From contig CAMDPX010000061.1 of the NCBI GenBank assembly GCA_945905295.1, positions 1 through 33,051 on the forward strand: a stretch of 33,051 bases of DNA, given 5' to 3'. Below, one piece after another: positions 8,427-16,220 of this stretch; within the stretch, counting starts at the first letter, position 1, and each line of letters opens with the position of its first letter. Below the pieces are notes generated by a model that worked only from the letters and a program-made list of their open reading frames with translations, had not been told where the DNA came from and ran no database searches. Source of the stretch: Planctomyces sp. SH-PL62 (lineage in GTDB: Bacteria; Planctomycetota; Planctomycetia; Planctomycetales; Planctomycetaceae). Position numbers and translations under genes: made by a program.

Positions 8427-9553
8427 AACTGCGAAGCTGTTGGTTGTTGCTGATTCTGCTCGTCACTCAGCCGATCTTGGCTCAGGACCAATCTTCTGCG
8501 GACGGTAAGTCGCGGCCTTATCGGCTCACGCTGCCGCCGGCGGTTTATGCCGTGCCGGGCGTGGAGATGAGCCTGTACTTCGAGAACACCGTGCTCGTCG
8601 CCGCGGACCAGAAGGTCGGCTTTGATGTCGAGTGCTCTTTGGGAACCGTCGAGGCTCGACGCTGGCGGTTGAAGGCAGAGTCCTCGCAAGTTGGCCGTGT
8701 GCCGCTCAAGCTCAAGGTGAAAGACGAATCGGGTATGGTCGTCGCCGAGGCGGTGACTCAAGTGCATGTCGTCGCCGCTGATGCTGGCCAGGACAAAGAC
8801 ATCGCGCTGCTGATTGTTGGCGACAGCCTGACTCACGCTTCGATCTATCCCAACGAGATCGCTCGGCTGCTGTCGTTGCCGGGGAATCCGAAGTGGCAAA
8901 TGCTGGGAACTCACAAGCCGGCCGGTGCGGCTGCGGGGGTCGCTCATGAGGGCTACGGAGGCTGGACCTGGGCCGCGTTCAATAGCCGCTTTGATCCGAA
9001 GCCTCCGCCGCCGGGCAAGGTGACGAGCAGTCCGTTCGTCTTTGGAGTCGGTGAGAAGCCAGAGCCGAAGCTCGATGTGGCGCGGTACATCGCCGAACGT
9101 GCGGGAGGACGAAAGCCGGACTTCATCATCGTCATGCTGGGGATCAACGACTGCTTCAGCTTCAATCCGGATGACGCCGCTCAGTTGGATGCGCAGATCG
9201 ACGGTGTCTTCAAAGAGGCGGACAAACTCATCGCCGAGTTCCGCCGCGCGATCCCACAAGCTCAGATCGGAGTCTGCCTCACCACGCCCGGCAACAGTCG
9301 CGATGCCGCCTTCTACGCGAACTACAAGGACCGCTATCCGCGCTGGGGTTGGCGGCGGATTCAGCATCGGCTGGTCGAGAGAGAGCTGGAGCACTTCGGC
9401 AATCGCGAAGCCAATCAGCTCTTCATCGTGCCGACGGAGTTGAACTTGGACGTTGTCGATGGCTATCCCGAAAACAACGGCGTGCATCCGAACGCGACGG
9501 GCTATCAACAGATTGGCGCGACGATCTATTCGTGGTTGAAGTCGCGACTGTAA
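8423..9553 (+). CDS. Secreted SGNH/GDSL-family hydrolase
   Basis: The 376-residue product begins with a signal peptide (CWLLLILLVTQPILAQ). It has about 110 residues of beta-rich N-terminal region and then an SGNH hydrolase domain. The block I nucleophile motif is GDSLTHAS at about residue 133. Block III GINDCF is near residue 239, and block V HPNATGYQ near 353 supplies the catalytic His, though the usual DxxH spacing is altered to GVH. Such enzymes are esterases or acetyl-esterases acting on lipids or carbohydrates; the substrate here is unknown. It overlaps the broken ABC exporter gene by ATGA, indicating translational coupling when that gene was intact. Confidence 0.85.
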   Translation: MKLRSCWLLLILLVTQPILAQDQSSADGKSRPYRLTLPPAVYAVPGVEMSLYFENTVLVAADQKVGFDVECSLGTVEARRWRLKAESSQVGRVPLKLKVKDESGMVVAEAVTQVHVVAADAGQDKDIALLIVGDSLTHASIYPNEIARLLSLPGNPKWQMLGTHKPAGAAAGVAHEGYGGWTWAAFNSRFDPKPPPPGKVTSSPFVFGVGEKPEPKLDVARYIAERAGGRKPDFIIVMLGINDCFSFNPDDAAQLDAQIDGVFKEADKLIAEFRRAIPQAQIGVCLTTPGNSRDAAFYANYKDRYPRWGWRRIQHRLVERELEHFGNREANQLFIVPTELNLDVVDGYPENNGVHPNATGYQQIGATIYSWLKSRL

Positions 9554-9597
9554 ACCCAGAACGGGTTCGGACCGGAGAGAGACCGCTGCCTCGGGGT

Positions 9598-9719
9598 TAA
9601 GTCGACCCGCACAGTTGAGTGGGTGGTAGCCGCACTCGCCAGAGTGCGGGACATGGGCAAAAGACCCCGCGTTCTGGCGAACGCGGCTACTCAACTTTTT
9701 CTGCGGGTCCACTTAGGCT
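9598..9719. repeat. REP-like inverted pair (GTAG type) within a longer inverted repeat
   Basis: The core is GTAG + CCGCAC-TCGCCAGA-GTGCGG (9626-9649) and, inverted, GTAG + CCGCGT-TCGCCAGA-ACGCGG (9668-9691). Both 6-bp stems are perfect although three pairs differ between them, and the 8-base loop TCGCCAGA is identical. Outside the core a further imperfect inverted repeat (TAAGTCGACCCGCA on the left, TAAGTGGACCCGCA as read inward from the right) extends to both ends. It lies between two convergent genes and could end both transcripts. Confidence 0.85.
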
Positions 9720-11010
9720 ATCGCAGTGACGATGACTCGGAGGCGATGCAGAACAGATGCTTTTCGCCGCGGATGAGGATGCGGTTCGAGGCCGGGACAG
9801 GTGAGCCGATGACCGACTCGGCCATGTCGTTCTCGGACAACAATTCCCATTTGTCGTTGGCGACGCTCGCGACAAACACGGTTCCATCCTCGCGCGGCGC
9901 GAACAGCTTGTCTCCGGCGATCAGCGGCGAGGCGTAGAAGTTCGCCCGGCTCTTGGGAAATGCACCTTTCCAAATCGTCTTGCCGGTGACGGGGTCGATG
10001 CTCTCGATTTCACCTTTGTCACCCACCAGGATGACTCGGCCTTTGTAAGCGACCGGAGTTGGGACGAACGTCCCCACATCGTCTCGCTTCCACACATGAT
10101 TGGTCTGCGTGACGTCGCCACTGCCCGTCAGCCGAATCCCATGCAGTCGCGGAATGCCTCGATCGTTGCGACCGTAGGCGATCACCACCATGTCCCCCAC
10201 GATCACCGGCGTCGCGATCGCGGGCCACAACTTGTTCGAGTCCGGATTAAAGTTGCCACACGACCAGGAAACTTTCCCATCGGTCGTGTTGTGAATCGTG
10301 AGATGCTCGGCTCCCCACACCAGGATCGACTCTTTGCCCTGATGTTGAATGACCAAGGGGGTTGCGTAGCCGTGATCGCACTCTTGGGGAGTCTTGAAGT
10401 TGCGAGCGACCTTCCAAGCCATGTCGCCGGTGACTTTGTCAAACGCGGCGAGCCACGACTCCCCTTCGTGCATTCGAACCATGATCACGTACTTCTCCGT
10501 CAGCACGGGGGAGGTGCCATGATCCCAGTACAATGTGTCCTTCCCGAATCGCTCCACGAGGTCGGTCTTCCAACGGACCTTTCCATCGAGCTCCACCGCC
10601 GCGAACGTGCCGCTCTTGAAGAAGACGAAGACAGACTTGCCATCGGTGACCGGCGACGCATTGCTTCCCGATCCGTTGCGATGCTTACCAGTGTTCTCCT
10701 TGCCGAAAACCGTCCGCCATTTCTCGGCACCTTGGAAGTCGTAGCAGAGCAGCGCGTCATTCCCATCGGCTGGAGACGTCAGATAGATCTTCTCGTTGAG
10801 CAAGATCGGCGTTGAGCAACCCTTCCCCGGTAACTGAGTTCGCCAGAGATACTTCTCCGCGCCGAAGGAGACGGGATAGCTCCCCTGTTCAACGCTCCCA
10901 TTCCCCAGCGGCCCGCGCCACGAGCGCCAGTCCGCCGCATCCGCAGCAAACCCCAATCGTGCCACGAAGAAAACCAACCCAGCCGTCGCGAACAAAACTT
11001 TGTTTGGCAT
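9718..11010 (-). CDS. Secreted PQQ-like beta-propeller repeat protein
   Basis: The 430-residue product begins with a signal peptide (MPNKVLFATAGLVFFVARLGFA) followed by DWRSWRGPLGNG, the usual opening of planctomycete PQQ-like beta-propeller proteins. Repeated blade sequences with G-x-V-x-W/A patterns follow (GAEKWRTVFGKE, GKVRWKTDL, TGDMAWKVARN, DGKVSWSCG, TGKTIWKGAF). It lacks obvious quinoprotein dehydrogenase catalytic features, so it is more likely a binding or scaffold protein in the periplasm than an alcohol dehydrogenase. The ATG at 11010 was preferred over an upstream in-frame start because it gives an immediate signal peptide. The gene for a Tat-exported Gfo/Idh/MocA protein lies 91 bases upstream on the same strand. 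Confidence 0.88.
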   Translation of the reverse strand: MPNKVLFATAGLVFFVARLGFAADAADWRSWRGPLGNGSVEQGSYPVSFGAEKYLWRTQLPGKGCSTPILLNEKIYLTSPADGNDALLCYDFQGAEKWRTVFGKENTGKHRNGSGSNASPVTDGKSVFVFFKSGTFAAVELDGKVRWKTDLVERFGKDTLYWDHGTSPVLTEKYVIMVRMHEGESWLAAFDKVTGDMAWKVARNFKTPQECDHGYATPLVIQHQGKESILVWGAEHLTIHNTTDGKVSWSCGNFNPDSNKLWPAIATPVIVGDMVVIAYGRNDRGIPRLHGIRLTGSGDVTQTNHVWKRDDVGTFVPTPVAYKGRVILVGDKGEIESIDPVTGKTIWKGAFPKSRANFYASPLIAGDKLFAPREDGTVFVASVANDKWELLSENDMAESVIGSPVPASNRILIRGEKHLFCIASESSSLR

Positions 11011-11062
11011 CGTTGTCGAATCCTTTGAAATGCGTGTGAGGCGGTGAGTGAACTCGCTCGAA

Positions 11063-11088
11063 TCAGCCGGAACGCGCTCGCTTCTGAT
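11063..11088. repeat. Degraded family D palindrome
   Basis: AATCAGCCGGAACGCGCT followed by a diverged right half. It shares its left 18 bases with the element at 14012-14040. Confidence 0.5.
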
Positions 11089-11101
11089 TTTGGCAGGAAC
11101 C

Positions 11102-12526
11102 TTAGCGCGGCAGGTACTTGTCGGTCGATGGCTTGGGATCGATGATCGCATCCGCTTCGGGAAGGCCGACGGCTTGACGTTTCTCCGCGTCCCAGACGAT
11201 TGGCTTTTGCATCCGTAGAGCCAGCACGCCGAGCATTCCGACTTCGGTGATGCGGGCTCCGATTTCAAACGGCGAGTACGACTTCGCGTCTCCCGCGCAG
11301 GCCAGCACCCACTCGAACATGTGCGAGTTATTCACTTGGCTCCAGCGAGGACGCTCCCCTTTGGCCGCGCGCTTCGGATCCCACTTGAGCACTTCGGTAT
11401 CAATCCGCGGTTGAGTCTTCGCGATCTTGGCGACCTCGGGTTGATTGGCTCCCTGGAAGTCACTGGCACCTTTCAGGCGGATGTTGCAGTCGGTGTTCCA
11501 CAGTCCGGCCGAGAGAGTGCCTTCGCTGCCCACGACCAGACAACCCGTCGAGCCGACTGGGCCTTTGGTGATGTGATCCGGTGGAACGTGTTTGTCCCCG
11601 GAGTAGAAGAAGAGTTTGACCGGCCCGCGTTTCCCATTGGCGGCGAAGTCGAACGTCACGGTGCAGCGAGTCGGATACGACTCGTGTCCCAGGTCATCCC
11701 CCGTCGCTTCGATGCGCGTGGGAGCATCGAGTTCGAGTGCTCGATACGCCAACTGAAAACCGTGGCAGCAGAAGTCGGCCATCGAACCACCGCCGAAGTC
11801 GTACCAGCCGCGCCATTTGCCGGGGTGATAGATCTCTTTGTGGTAGGGACGTGCCGGAGCCTTCCCCAACCAGAAGTTCCAATCGAGACCTTCGGGGATC
11901 GGGTCGCTCGTGGCCGGACGATCGACGCCGTTGGGCCAACCATGAGCCGGATGCCAAACATGGACCTCGGTGATCGTGCCGAGCAGTCCCGATTGGATGA
12001 CTTCAAAGCTCCGCCGAAAGCCCTCGGTCGAGCAGCCTTGATTCCCCGTCTGAGTCGCCAGCTTGGGGTGACTCTTCGCGAGCTTCTCCAACGTGCGACA
12101 TTCGGCGATGGAATGAGCGAGCGGCTTTTCGCAGTAAACATGCTTGCCGGCCTGCAACGCCGCTTGGCAAATCGGGACGTGCCAATGATCCGGCGTGGCG
12201 ATGATCACGGCATCCACGCCGGTCTCCTTGTCGAGCAGTTCGCGATAATCGTGATACGCCTTGGCGTTGGTCAGCCCCTTCACTTGCAGAGCACTCTCAC
12301 GCTGCCGTTTATCGACATCGCAAATGGCGACGATCTGCTGTTCGATCTTGCCAAGCTCCGGGATCAAGTAGCCCCGCATCTGGCCCCCCATACCAATGCA
12401 CGCAAACGACAATCGCTCATTGGGTGATGGGCCTGCCAGGATTCCCGATGGCAAGATCGTGGGAAGGCCAATGCCGGCCGCCGCGGCTGCTTGAACAAAC
12501 CGACGACGAGAAAGTTTGTGGGACAT
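11102..12526 (-). CDS. Gfo/Idh/MocA family oxidoreductase, Tat-exported
   Basis: This 474-residue protein has a twin-arginine signal (SRRRFVQAAAAAGIGLP) and an N-terminal NAD(P)-binding Rossmann domain (FACIGMGGQMRGY). The conserved VIIATPDHWHVPI and EKPLAHS segments carry the Gfo/Idh/MocA signature, and a C-terminal substrate domain follows. Family members oxidise or reduce sugars and cyclitols, or act on glycosides. Exported members, abundant in planctomycetes, probably acquire NAD(P) before Tat transport. The ATG at 12526 was chosen because the 15 residues offered by the upstream in-frame start are translated from a palindromic repeat. Confidence 0.92.
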   Translation of the reverse strand: MSHKLSRRRFVQAAAAAGIGLPTILPSGILAGPSPNERLSFACIGMGGQMRGYLIPELGKIEQQIVAICDVDKRQRESALQVKGLTNAKAYHDYRELLDKETGVDAVIIATPDHWHVPICQAALQAGKHVYCEKPLAHSIAECRTLEKLAKSHPKLATQTGNQGCSTEGFRRSFEVIQSGLLGTITEVHVWHPAHGWPNGVDRPATSDPIPEGLDWNFWLGKAPARPYHKEIYHPGKWRGWYDFGGGSMADFCCHGFQLAYRALELDAPTRIEATGDDLGHESYPTRCTVTFDFAANGKRGPVKLFFYSGDKHVPPDHITKGPVGSTGCLVVGSEGTLSAGLWNTDCNIRLKGASDFQGANQPEVAKIAKTQPRIDTEVLKWDPKRAAKGERPRWSQVNNSHMFEWVLACAGDAKSYSPFEIGARITEVGMLGVLALRMQKPIVWDAEKRQAVGLPEADAIIDPKPSTDKYLPR

Positions 12527-12539
12527 GACAATTCCTTTT

Positions 12540-12704
12540 CTTGGACTGCGGCAGCCCGCTGCCGCTTTCAACTTCCGGCAGCCTGCTGCCGGAAGAGCGG
12601 CCGCTCGTAGGTGACAGTCTTACTTTTGTGAAGATCTTCCATCAACTCGTCCAACAGCAGGCTGTTGGACGGAAAGCGGCAGCAGGCTGCCGCAGTCCCA
12701 AGAG
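12540..12704. repeat. Composite palindrome cluster with constant AGCCTGCT core (family B)
   Basis: Four hairpins share the core AGCCTGCT (or AGCCCGCT) but have different stems. They are GCGGC..GCCGC at the left end, TTCCGGC..GCCGGAA, GTCCAAC..GTTGGAC (inverted) and GCGGC..GCCGC (inverted) at the right end. The first and last form a long inverted pair that encloses the other two. Each stem is internally complementary. Confidence 0.85.
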
Positions 12705-12725
12705 AACTCAAAACTTTGGCGAAGG

Positions 12726-13976
12726 TTATGGTTTGATGACGCTCAACGTCGTGGGCTCAGCCGTGAGCTTCAACGCCGGGATCGTGACGAGTCCCTGCGA
12801 GTCCGCCTGGCCTTCACTCTTCGCCGCACCGAAGGTCCAGCGAAATGTTTCACCGGGCTTGATCCGGAAACTCTGCAAGCGGCGCAGCGTGACGTCGGCA
12901 GTCGCTTCTTTCGGGATCTCGAACTGCGTCTTGAGGTCGGACGCATTCGTTAAGAAGAGGGACGTCTCAAACTTCTCGGCTGAGTCGCTGAGATTTTTCC
13001 AGCGGAAGAACGCGTTGACCTGACCGGCGGCCGTGCTTTTCAAATCATCCGGCCACGGGAGCGTGGAATTGCTGGTGGCATTCGTGAAGACCGCATACGC
13101 CTCGTTCTTCTTGAGGCTCAGCCAGTCGAACGAATCAATGAGATCGTTCACCTTCATGATCTGCGCCGAATTGTTGGCGTGTCCGAACGGCCCCCAATAA
13201 AGGACGAGCGAGTATCTGCGATCGTTCATCGATTTCACAAAACGATCGTGCCCCTCGGCCCAGCCGTCGTTCGGTGCGGAGTAGTCGACGCAGACCGGCG
13301 GTTCGGGGAGCGTGACGTTTTCCGGAACCGACTGCGGCGGGAAATACATCCGGTTGGCAACATGCTCGATCCCCGCCGGAACATTCGCCTTGATGGCGGC
13401 GAACACATCGCCGTGACGCATGCCGATGCCAAGCGTTCCGCTGCCGCCCATCGAATTGCCGCTCAGGTAAACGCGGTTCGAGTCGATCTCATATTTCTGG
13501 ATGACCCACTTCACGGTGTCGATCACACGCTTTTCCACGGGCACCGTGTCGCCGCCGGAATTCTTCTTGATCAATCCCTGATCTTTGCCGTGCATCCCGC
13601 CCCACCACCAATCGCGAGCCTGGTTCTTGCGGCAATCGACATACAGCGCGAAGTGGTCGTCGGGAGCACGATAGATGTCGTGATTGCCAATGGTGCGCGT
13701 GCAATTCACACACGACATCACATCGTGACCGGCCGAATGCAGCACCACATACAGCGGAGCCTGCTTGCGATCCTCTTTGGGATGAATGACGACGAACGTG
13801 TCCTGCTGCGGAGCCGCATAGCCCCATTCCGGCTTCGCACCCGCCTCGAATGTCTCCATCGCCCGCCTATTGATGACGGCGTCTTTGGACGCATCCTTGG
13901 CCGGAACCCACGCCGTGTCGTCAGCACGCAACGGGCACGAGACGAGCAGTAACAGAGAAAGCAAAACGATTTTCAT
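12726..13976 (-). CDS. Secreted alpha/beta-hydrolase-fold protein
   Basis: The 416-residue product begins MKIVLLSLLLLVSCPLRA, a clear signal peptide, which fixes the ATG at 13976. LYVVLHSAGHD is a likely oxyanion-hole strand, and GNSMGGSGT (about residue 195) is the nucleophile elbow with the catalytic serine. GPFGHANN probably provides the histidine. The sequence resembles prolyl-oligopeptidase or PHB-depolymerase-like esterases, but the substrate is unknown. The C-terminal 90 residues look beta-rich and may be an accessory domain. It is separated by 98 bases, containing a palindromic repeat, from the next hydrolase gene upstream on the same strand. Confidence 0.82.
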   Translation of the reverse strand: MKIVLLSLLLLVSCPLRADDTAWVPAKDASKDAVINRRAMETFEAGAKPEWGYAAPQQDTFVVIHPKEDRKQAPLYVVLHSAGHDVMSCVNCTRTIGNHDIYRAPDDHFALYVDCRKNQARDWWWGGMHGKDQGLIKKNSGGDTVPVEKRVIDTVKWVIQKYEIDSNRVYLSGNSMGGSGTLGIGMRHGDVFAAIKANVPAGIEHVANRMYFPPQSVPENVTLPEPPVCVDYSAPNDGWAEGHDRFVKSMNDRRYSLVLYWGPFGHANNSAQIMKVNDLIDSFDWLSLKKNEAYAVFTNATSNSTLPWPDDLKSTAAGQVNAFFRWKNLSDSAEKFETSLFLTNASDLKTQFEIPKEATADVTLRRLQSFRIKPGETFRWTFGAAKSEGQADSQGLVTIPALKLTAEPTTLSVIKP

Positions 13977-14012
13977 ATTCAGTCTCCAAGCAGGAATTAT
14001 TGAGGCACGAAT

Positions 14013-14040
14013 CAGCCGGAACGCGCTAGCGTCCGGTTCA
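14013..14040. repeat. Family D palindrome (GCTA centre)
   Basis: AGCCGGAACGC-GCTA-GCGTCCGGTT is an imperfect hairpin in the short gap between the two hydrolase genes. It lacks a T-run. Confidence 0.65.
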
Positions 14041-14074
14041 GTGATTTCGTGAACCAGGGCTGGCGTCGCGCGGC

Positions 14075-14953
14075 TCATGGCTGTTTTGTCTCCGATTCTT
14101 TCAGCAACCCGCTGTCGCTGAGCCATTCGGTGAAGCGTTCGGGCCAGCGAGCGGCCGCGCTGGGCTTGGCGTTGTGGCGATAACCGAAACCGTGACCGGC
14201 ATTGGCAAACAAGTGCAGCTCGGCGGGCACTTTCGCGGCTTTGTATTTGAGATAAAGACTGGCCATCCCCTCGGAGATGTCCGGTCGGTCGTTGATCCCG
14301 GCAACGATGAAGACCGGCGGCATCCCGGTTTCGACGGTGAAGCTGCCGGAACTCCCCGGATAAATGAGAGCCTGAAAATCAGGCCGGCAACTCTGCTGCT
14401 CGATGACATCCGCCGAGTCCTTCTGACCGAGATCGTGCTTCATGGCCGCATACGCCGCGAGTTCGCCTCCGGCCGAGAAACCGAGAATGCCCACTCGGTC
14501 GGACTGGATGTGCCACTCGGCAGCGCGACTGCGAACCAACCGCAGAGCACGTCGAGTGTCCGCCATCGCATGATCCTGAATCGTGTAAGCACTCCCCTTC
14601 TCGCGAGCGAGCCGGTACTTCAACACGAACGCCGCAATGCCTCGATCGCGGAACCATTCCGCCAGTGCGTAGCCCTCATGCCCCAAGCAGAGCTTCGAGT
14701 GCCCACCGCCGGGGCAAATGATGACCGCCGTACCCGTCGCTTTCTGTCGCTCCGGGACATACGGCGTGAGCGTGGGATTGTGAACGTTGCCGCAATTGTC
14801 TCCGACGAACTCTTCCGCTTCCTTCACGCGAGCCTCTGACCCCGGAGCCCCTTTGGCCCACAGCGGAATCGCCCCCGGCACATCCTTCGGCAGTTCCGCG
14901 AACGCGGCGACGGAGGACCACAAGACGATCATGGCAACCAGACAAGACTTCAT
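14075..14953 (-). CDS. Secreted alpha/beta hydrolase (BD-FAE/acetyl-xylan-esterase-like)
   Basis: The 292-residue product has a signal peptide (CLVAMIVLWSSVAAFA) starting at the ATG at 14953. VIICPGGGHSKL is the HGGG-like oxyanion segment, and GFSAGGELAAY is the nucleophile elbow. PPVFIVAGINDRPDI supplies the acid, and LHLFANAGHGFGYR the histidine. These features match the alpha/beta hydrolase group that includes endo-xylanase-annotated acetyl esterases and feruloyl esterases (BD-FAE). A role in removing ester groups from polysaccharide is a reasonable inference, supported only by the neighbouring secreted hydrolases. The longer in-frame start upstream would place the signal peptide internally. 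Confidence 0.87.
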   Translation of the reverse strand: MKSCLVAMIVLWSSVAAFAELPKDVPGAIPLWAKGAPGSEARVKEAEEFVGDNCGNVHNPTLTPYVPERQKATGTAVIICPGGGHSKLCLGHEGYALAEWFRDRGIAAFVLKYRLAREKGSAYTIQDHAMADTRRALRLVRSRAAEWHIQSDRVGILGFSAGGELAAYAAMKHDLGQKDSADVIEQQSCRPDFQALIYPGSSGSFTVETGMPPVFIVAGINDRPDISEGMASLYLKYKAAKVPAELHLFANAGHGFGYRHNAKPSAAARWPERFTEWLSDSGLLKESETKQP

Positions 14954-15429
14954 GGCAACTCCTGCGAAGTTGGAACGGGGACGTGGGTTCGCCGTCAGGA
15001 TACCAAGTCCATCCTCACGCCAACGAGGCAACCGCTGGCCGAAACGGGACATCAGCACCGATCCGAACACATCTCGCTGATCCCGACATTGCCTTCCAGA
15101 AACGTCCCCACCAACCTTGAGAAGTGTCGAATTAATCCATGCAATTGCTCGACACAGATGTGACCGATCGCCCCTCTTGGCGATCCCGTTGCTTGTTTCC
15201 GGCGAATGTGCGTCGATAGAGTCCCACCCGCGTTGAGGGTCACCCCTCGCTCAGGAGTCCCGCCCGTGAACTCGCGACGAAATCCCACCCGGTCGCTCGA
15301 TCGCTGCTTATTCGCGGCCGTCACTCTCCCTGGCCGGTTTGCCTCCAAGGGCCGGAACCCGCACCGCCTGATCCCTCCGGCGAGCCGATGTTCGGTTCGC
15401 TCCCAGATCCTTCCTCCGAGGAGAACGCT
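14954..15429. other. 476-base divergent intergenic region
   Basis: This gap separates the minus-strand hydrolase cluster from the plus-strand peroxiredoxin gene and must hold promoters for both directions. No convincing -35/-10 pair, gene or RNA was recognised. Its 3' end carries CCGAGGAGAA, the ribosome binding site for the gene at 15430. Confidence 0.5.
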
Positions 15430-15984
15430 ATGTCTTGGAAAACTTCCTTCGTCCCAGTTTTATCGGTGGCACTCATGATGACCGCTTCAATCGCTCAGTC
15501 CGAGGAATTGAAAGTCGGTGCCGATGCGCCTGACTTCGAGTTGAAAGCCAGCGACGGCAAGACCTACAAGTTGTCGAGCTTCAAAGGCAAACAAGCGGTC
15601 GTGGTCGCTTGGTTTCCGAAAGCCTTCACCGGCGGCTGCACCAAAGAGTGCAAGTCGATGCGCGAGCACGGCAAGTTGATCCGCGAGTACGATGTCGCCT
15701 ACTTCACCGCCTCGTGCGATGAAGTCGAAGGAGAAAAAGGAAACGCCGCGTTCGCCAAGTCGCTGGATCTCGATTATCCGATCCTCAGCGATCCGACCCG
15801 CAAGACCGCCAAAGAGTATGGGCTGGTCGCCGACGACAAAGGGAACGCCAAGCGAGTCACTTTCTACATCGGCAAGGACGGCAAGATTCTGTTCATCGAC
15901 AAGGAAGTGAAGACGGAGCTTCACGGCGAACACATCTCCGCGAAGCTGAAAGAACTGGGCGTCGCCAAAGCCCCGAAGAAATAA
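15430..15984 (+). CDS. Secreted peroxiredoxin (AhpC/TSA, Bcp-like)
   Basis: The 184-residue protein begins with a signal peptide (FVPVLSVALMMTASIAQSEE). A peroxiredoxin domain starting VGADAPDFELKASDGK follows. The peroxidatic cysteine is C70 in FPKAFTGGC, with a second cysteine four residues later (C74), as in Bcp-type enzymes where the resolving cysteine is nearby. The enzyme should reduce hydrogen peroxide or organic peroxides in the periplasm, using a thioredoxin-like partner. The redox protein at 16221 is a possible partner. The ATG at 15430 follows GAGGAG with proper spacing; an upstream GTG/ATG would displace the signal peptide. Confidence 0.9.
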   Translation: MSWKTSFVPVLSVALMMTASIAQSEELKVGADAPDFELKASDGKTYKLSSFKGKQAVVVAWFPKAFTGGCTKECKSMREHGKLIREYDVAYFTASCDEVEGEKGNAAFAKSLDLDYPILSDPTRKTAKEYGLVADDKGNAKRVTFYIGKDGKILFIDKEVKTELHGEHISAKLKELGVAKAPKK

Positions 15985-15993
15985 CCTGCCAAA

Positions 15994-16159
15994 GTAGCCC
16001 GGCTCTCTGAGTCGGGTGCCCGTCAGTGCTGACTCCCGACTCGGAGAGACTGTGAAGTTTTGGGTAGCTGAAGTCGCCAGACTTCAGAATTCGCCGAGAA
16101 AACTGAACTCTGGCGAGTTCAGCTACCAATTCTTTCACAGCCTCGGAGAGTCAGGCTAC
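15994..16159. repeat. REP-like inverted pair interrupted by a second element
   Basis: The outer element starts GTAG + CCCGGCTC-TCT-GAGTCGGG (15994-16016) and ends with the inverted unit ..CTCGGAGAGTCAGG + CTAC at 16159. Its intact relative is at 29718-29780. The right unit is split by a 93-bp insertion (16049-16141). The 9 bases CTCGGAGAG occur on both sides of the insertion (16040-16048 and 16142-16150). Confidence 0.85.
16049..16141. mobile_element. 93-bp REP-like inverted pair inserted into another, with 9-bp direct repeats
   Basis: The inserted element has ends CTGTGAA..TTCACAG. Its core is GTAG + CTGAAG-TCGCCAGA-CTTCAG (16064-16087) and the inverted unit GTAG + CTGAAC-TCGCCAGA-GTTCAG (16103-16126). 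The G/C change in one stem strand is compensated in the other. The loop TCGCCAGA equals that of the element at 9626-9691. It encodes no protein, so movement would need a transposase supplied elsewhere. Confidence 0.75.
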
Positions 16160-16220
16160 ACTCAGTCAGCCGCGCGTGCGGCTGGCGTTCTGTTGTTCCT
16201 CAATTGAAGGAGATGCTCAG

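Noticed and set aside
9598-9719. CRISPR-like array
   Set aside because: The repeats are inverted pairs with compensating stems, not regularly spaced direct repeats, and no cas gene is present.
12527-12571. Extended N-terminus for the Gfo/Idh/MocA protein
   Set aside because: The added 15 residues come from a palindromic repeat and would place the Tat signal internally.
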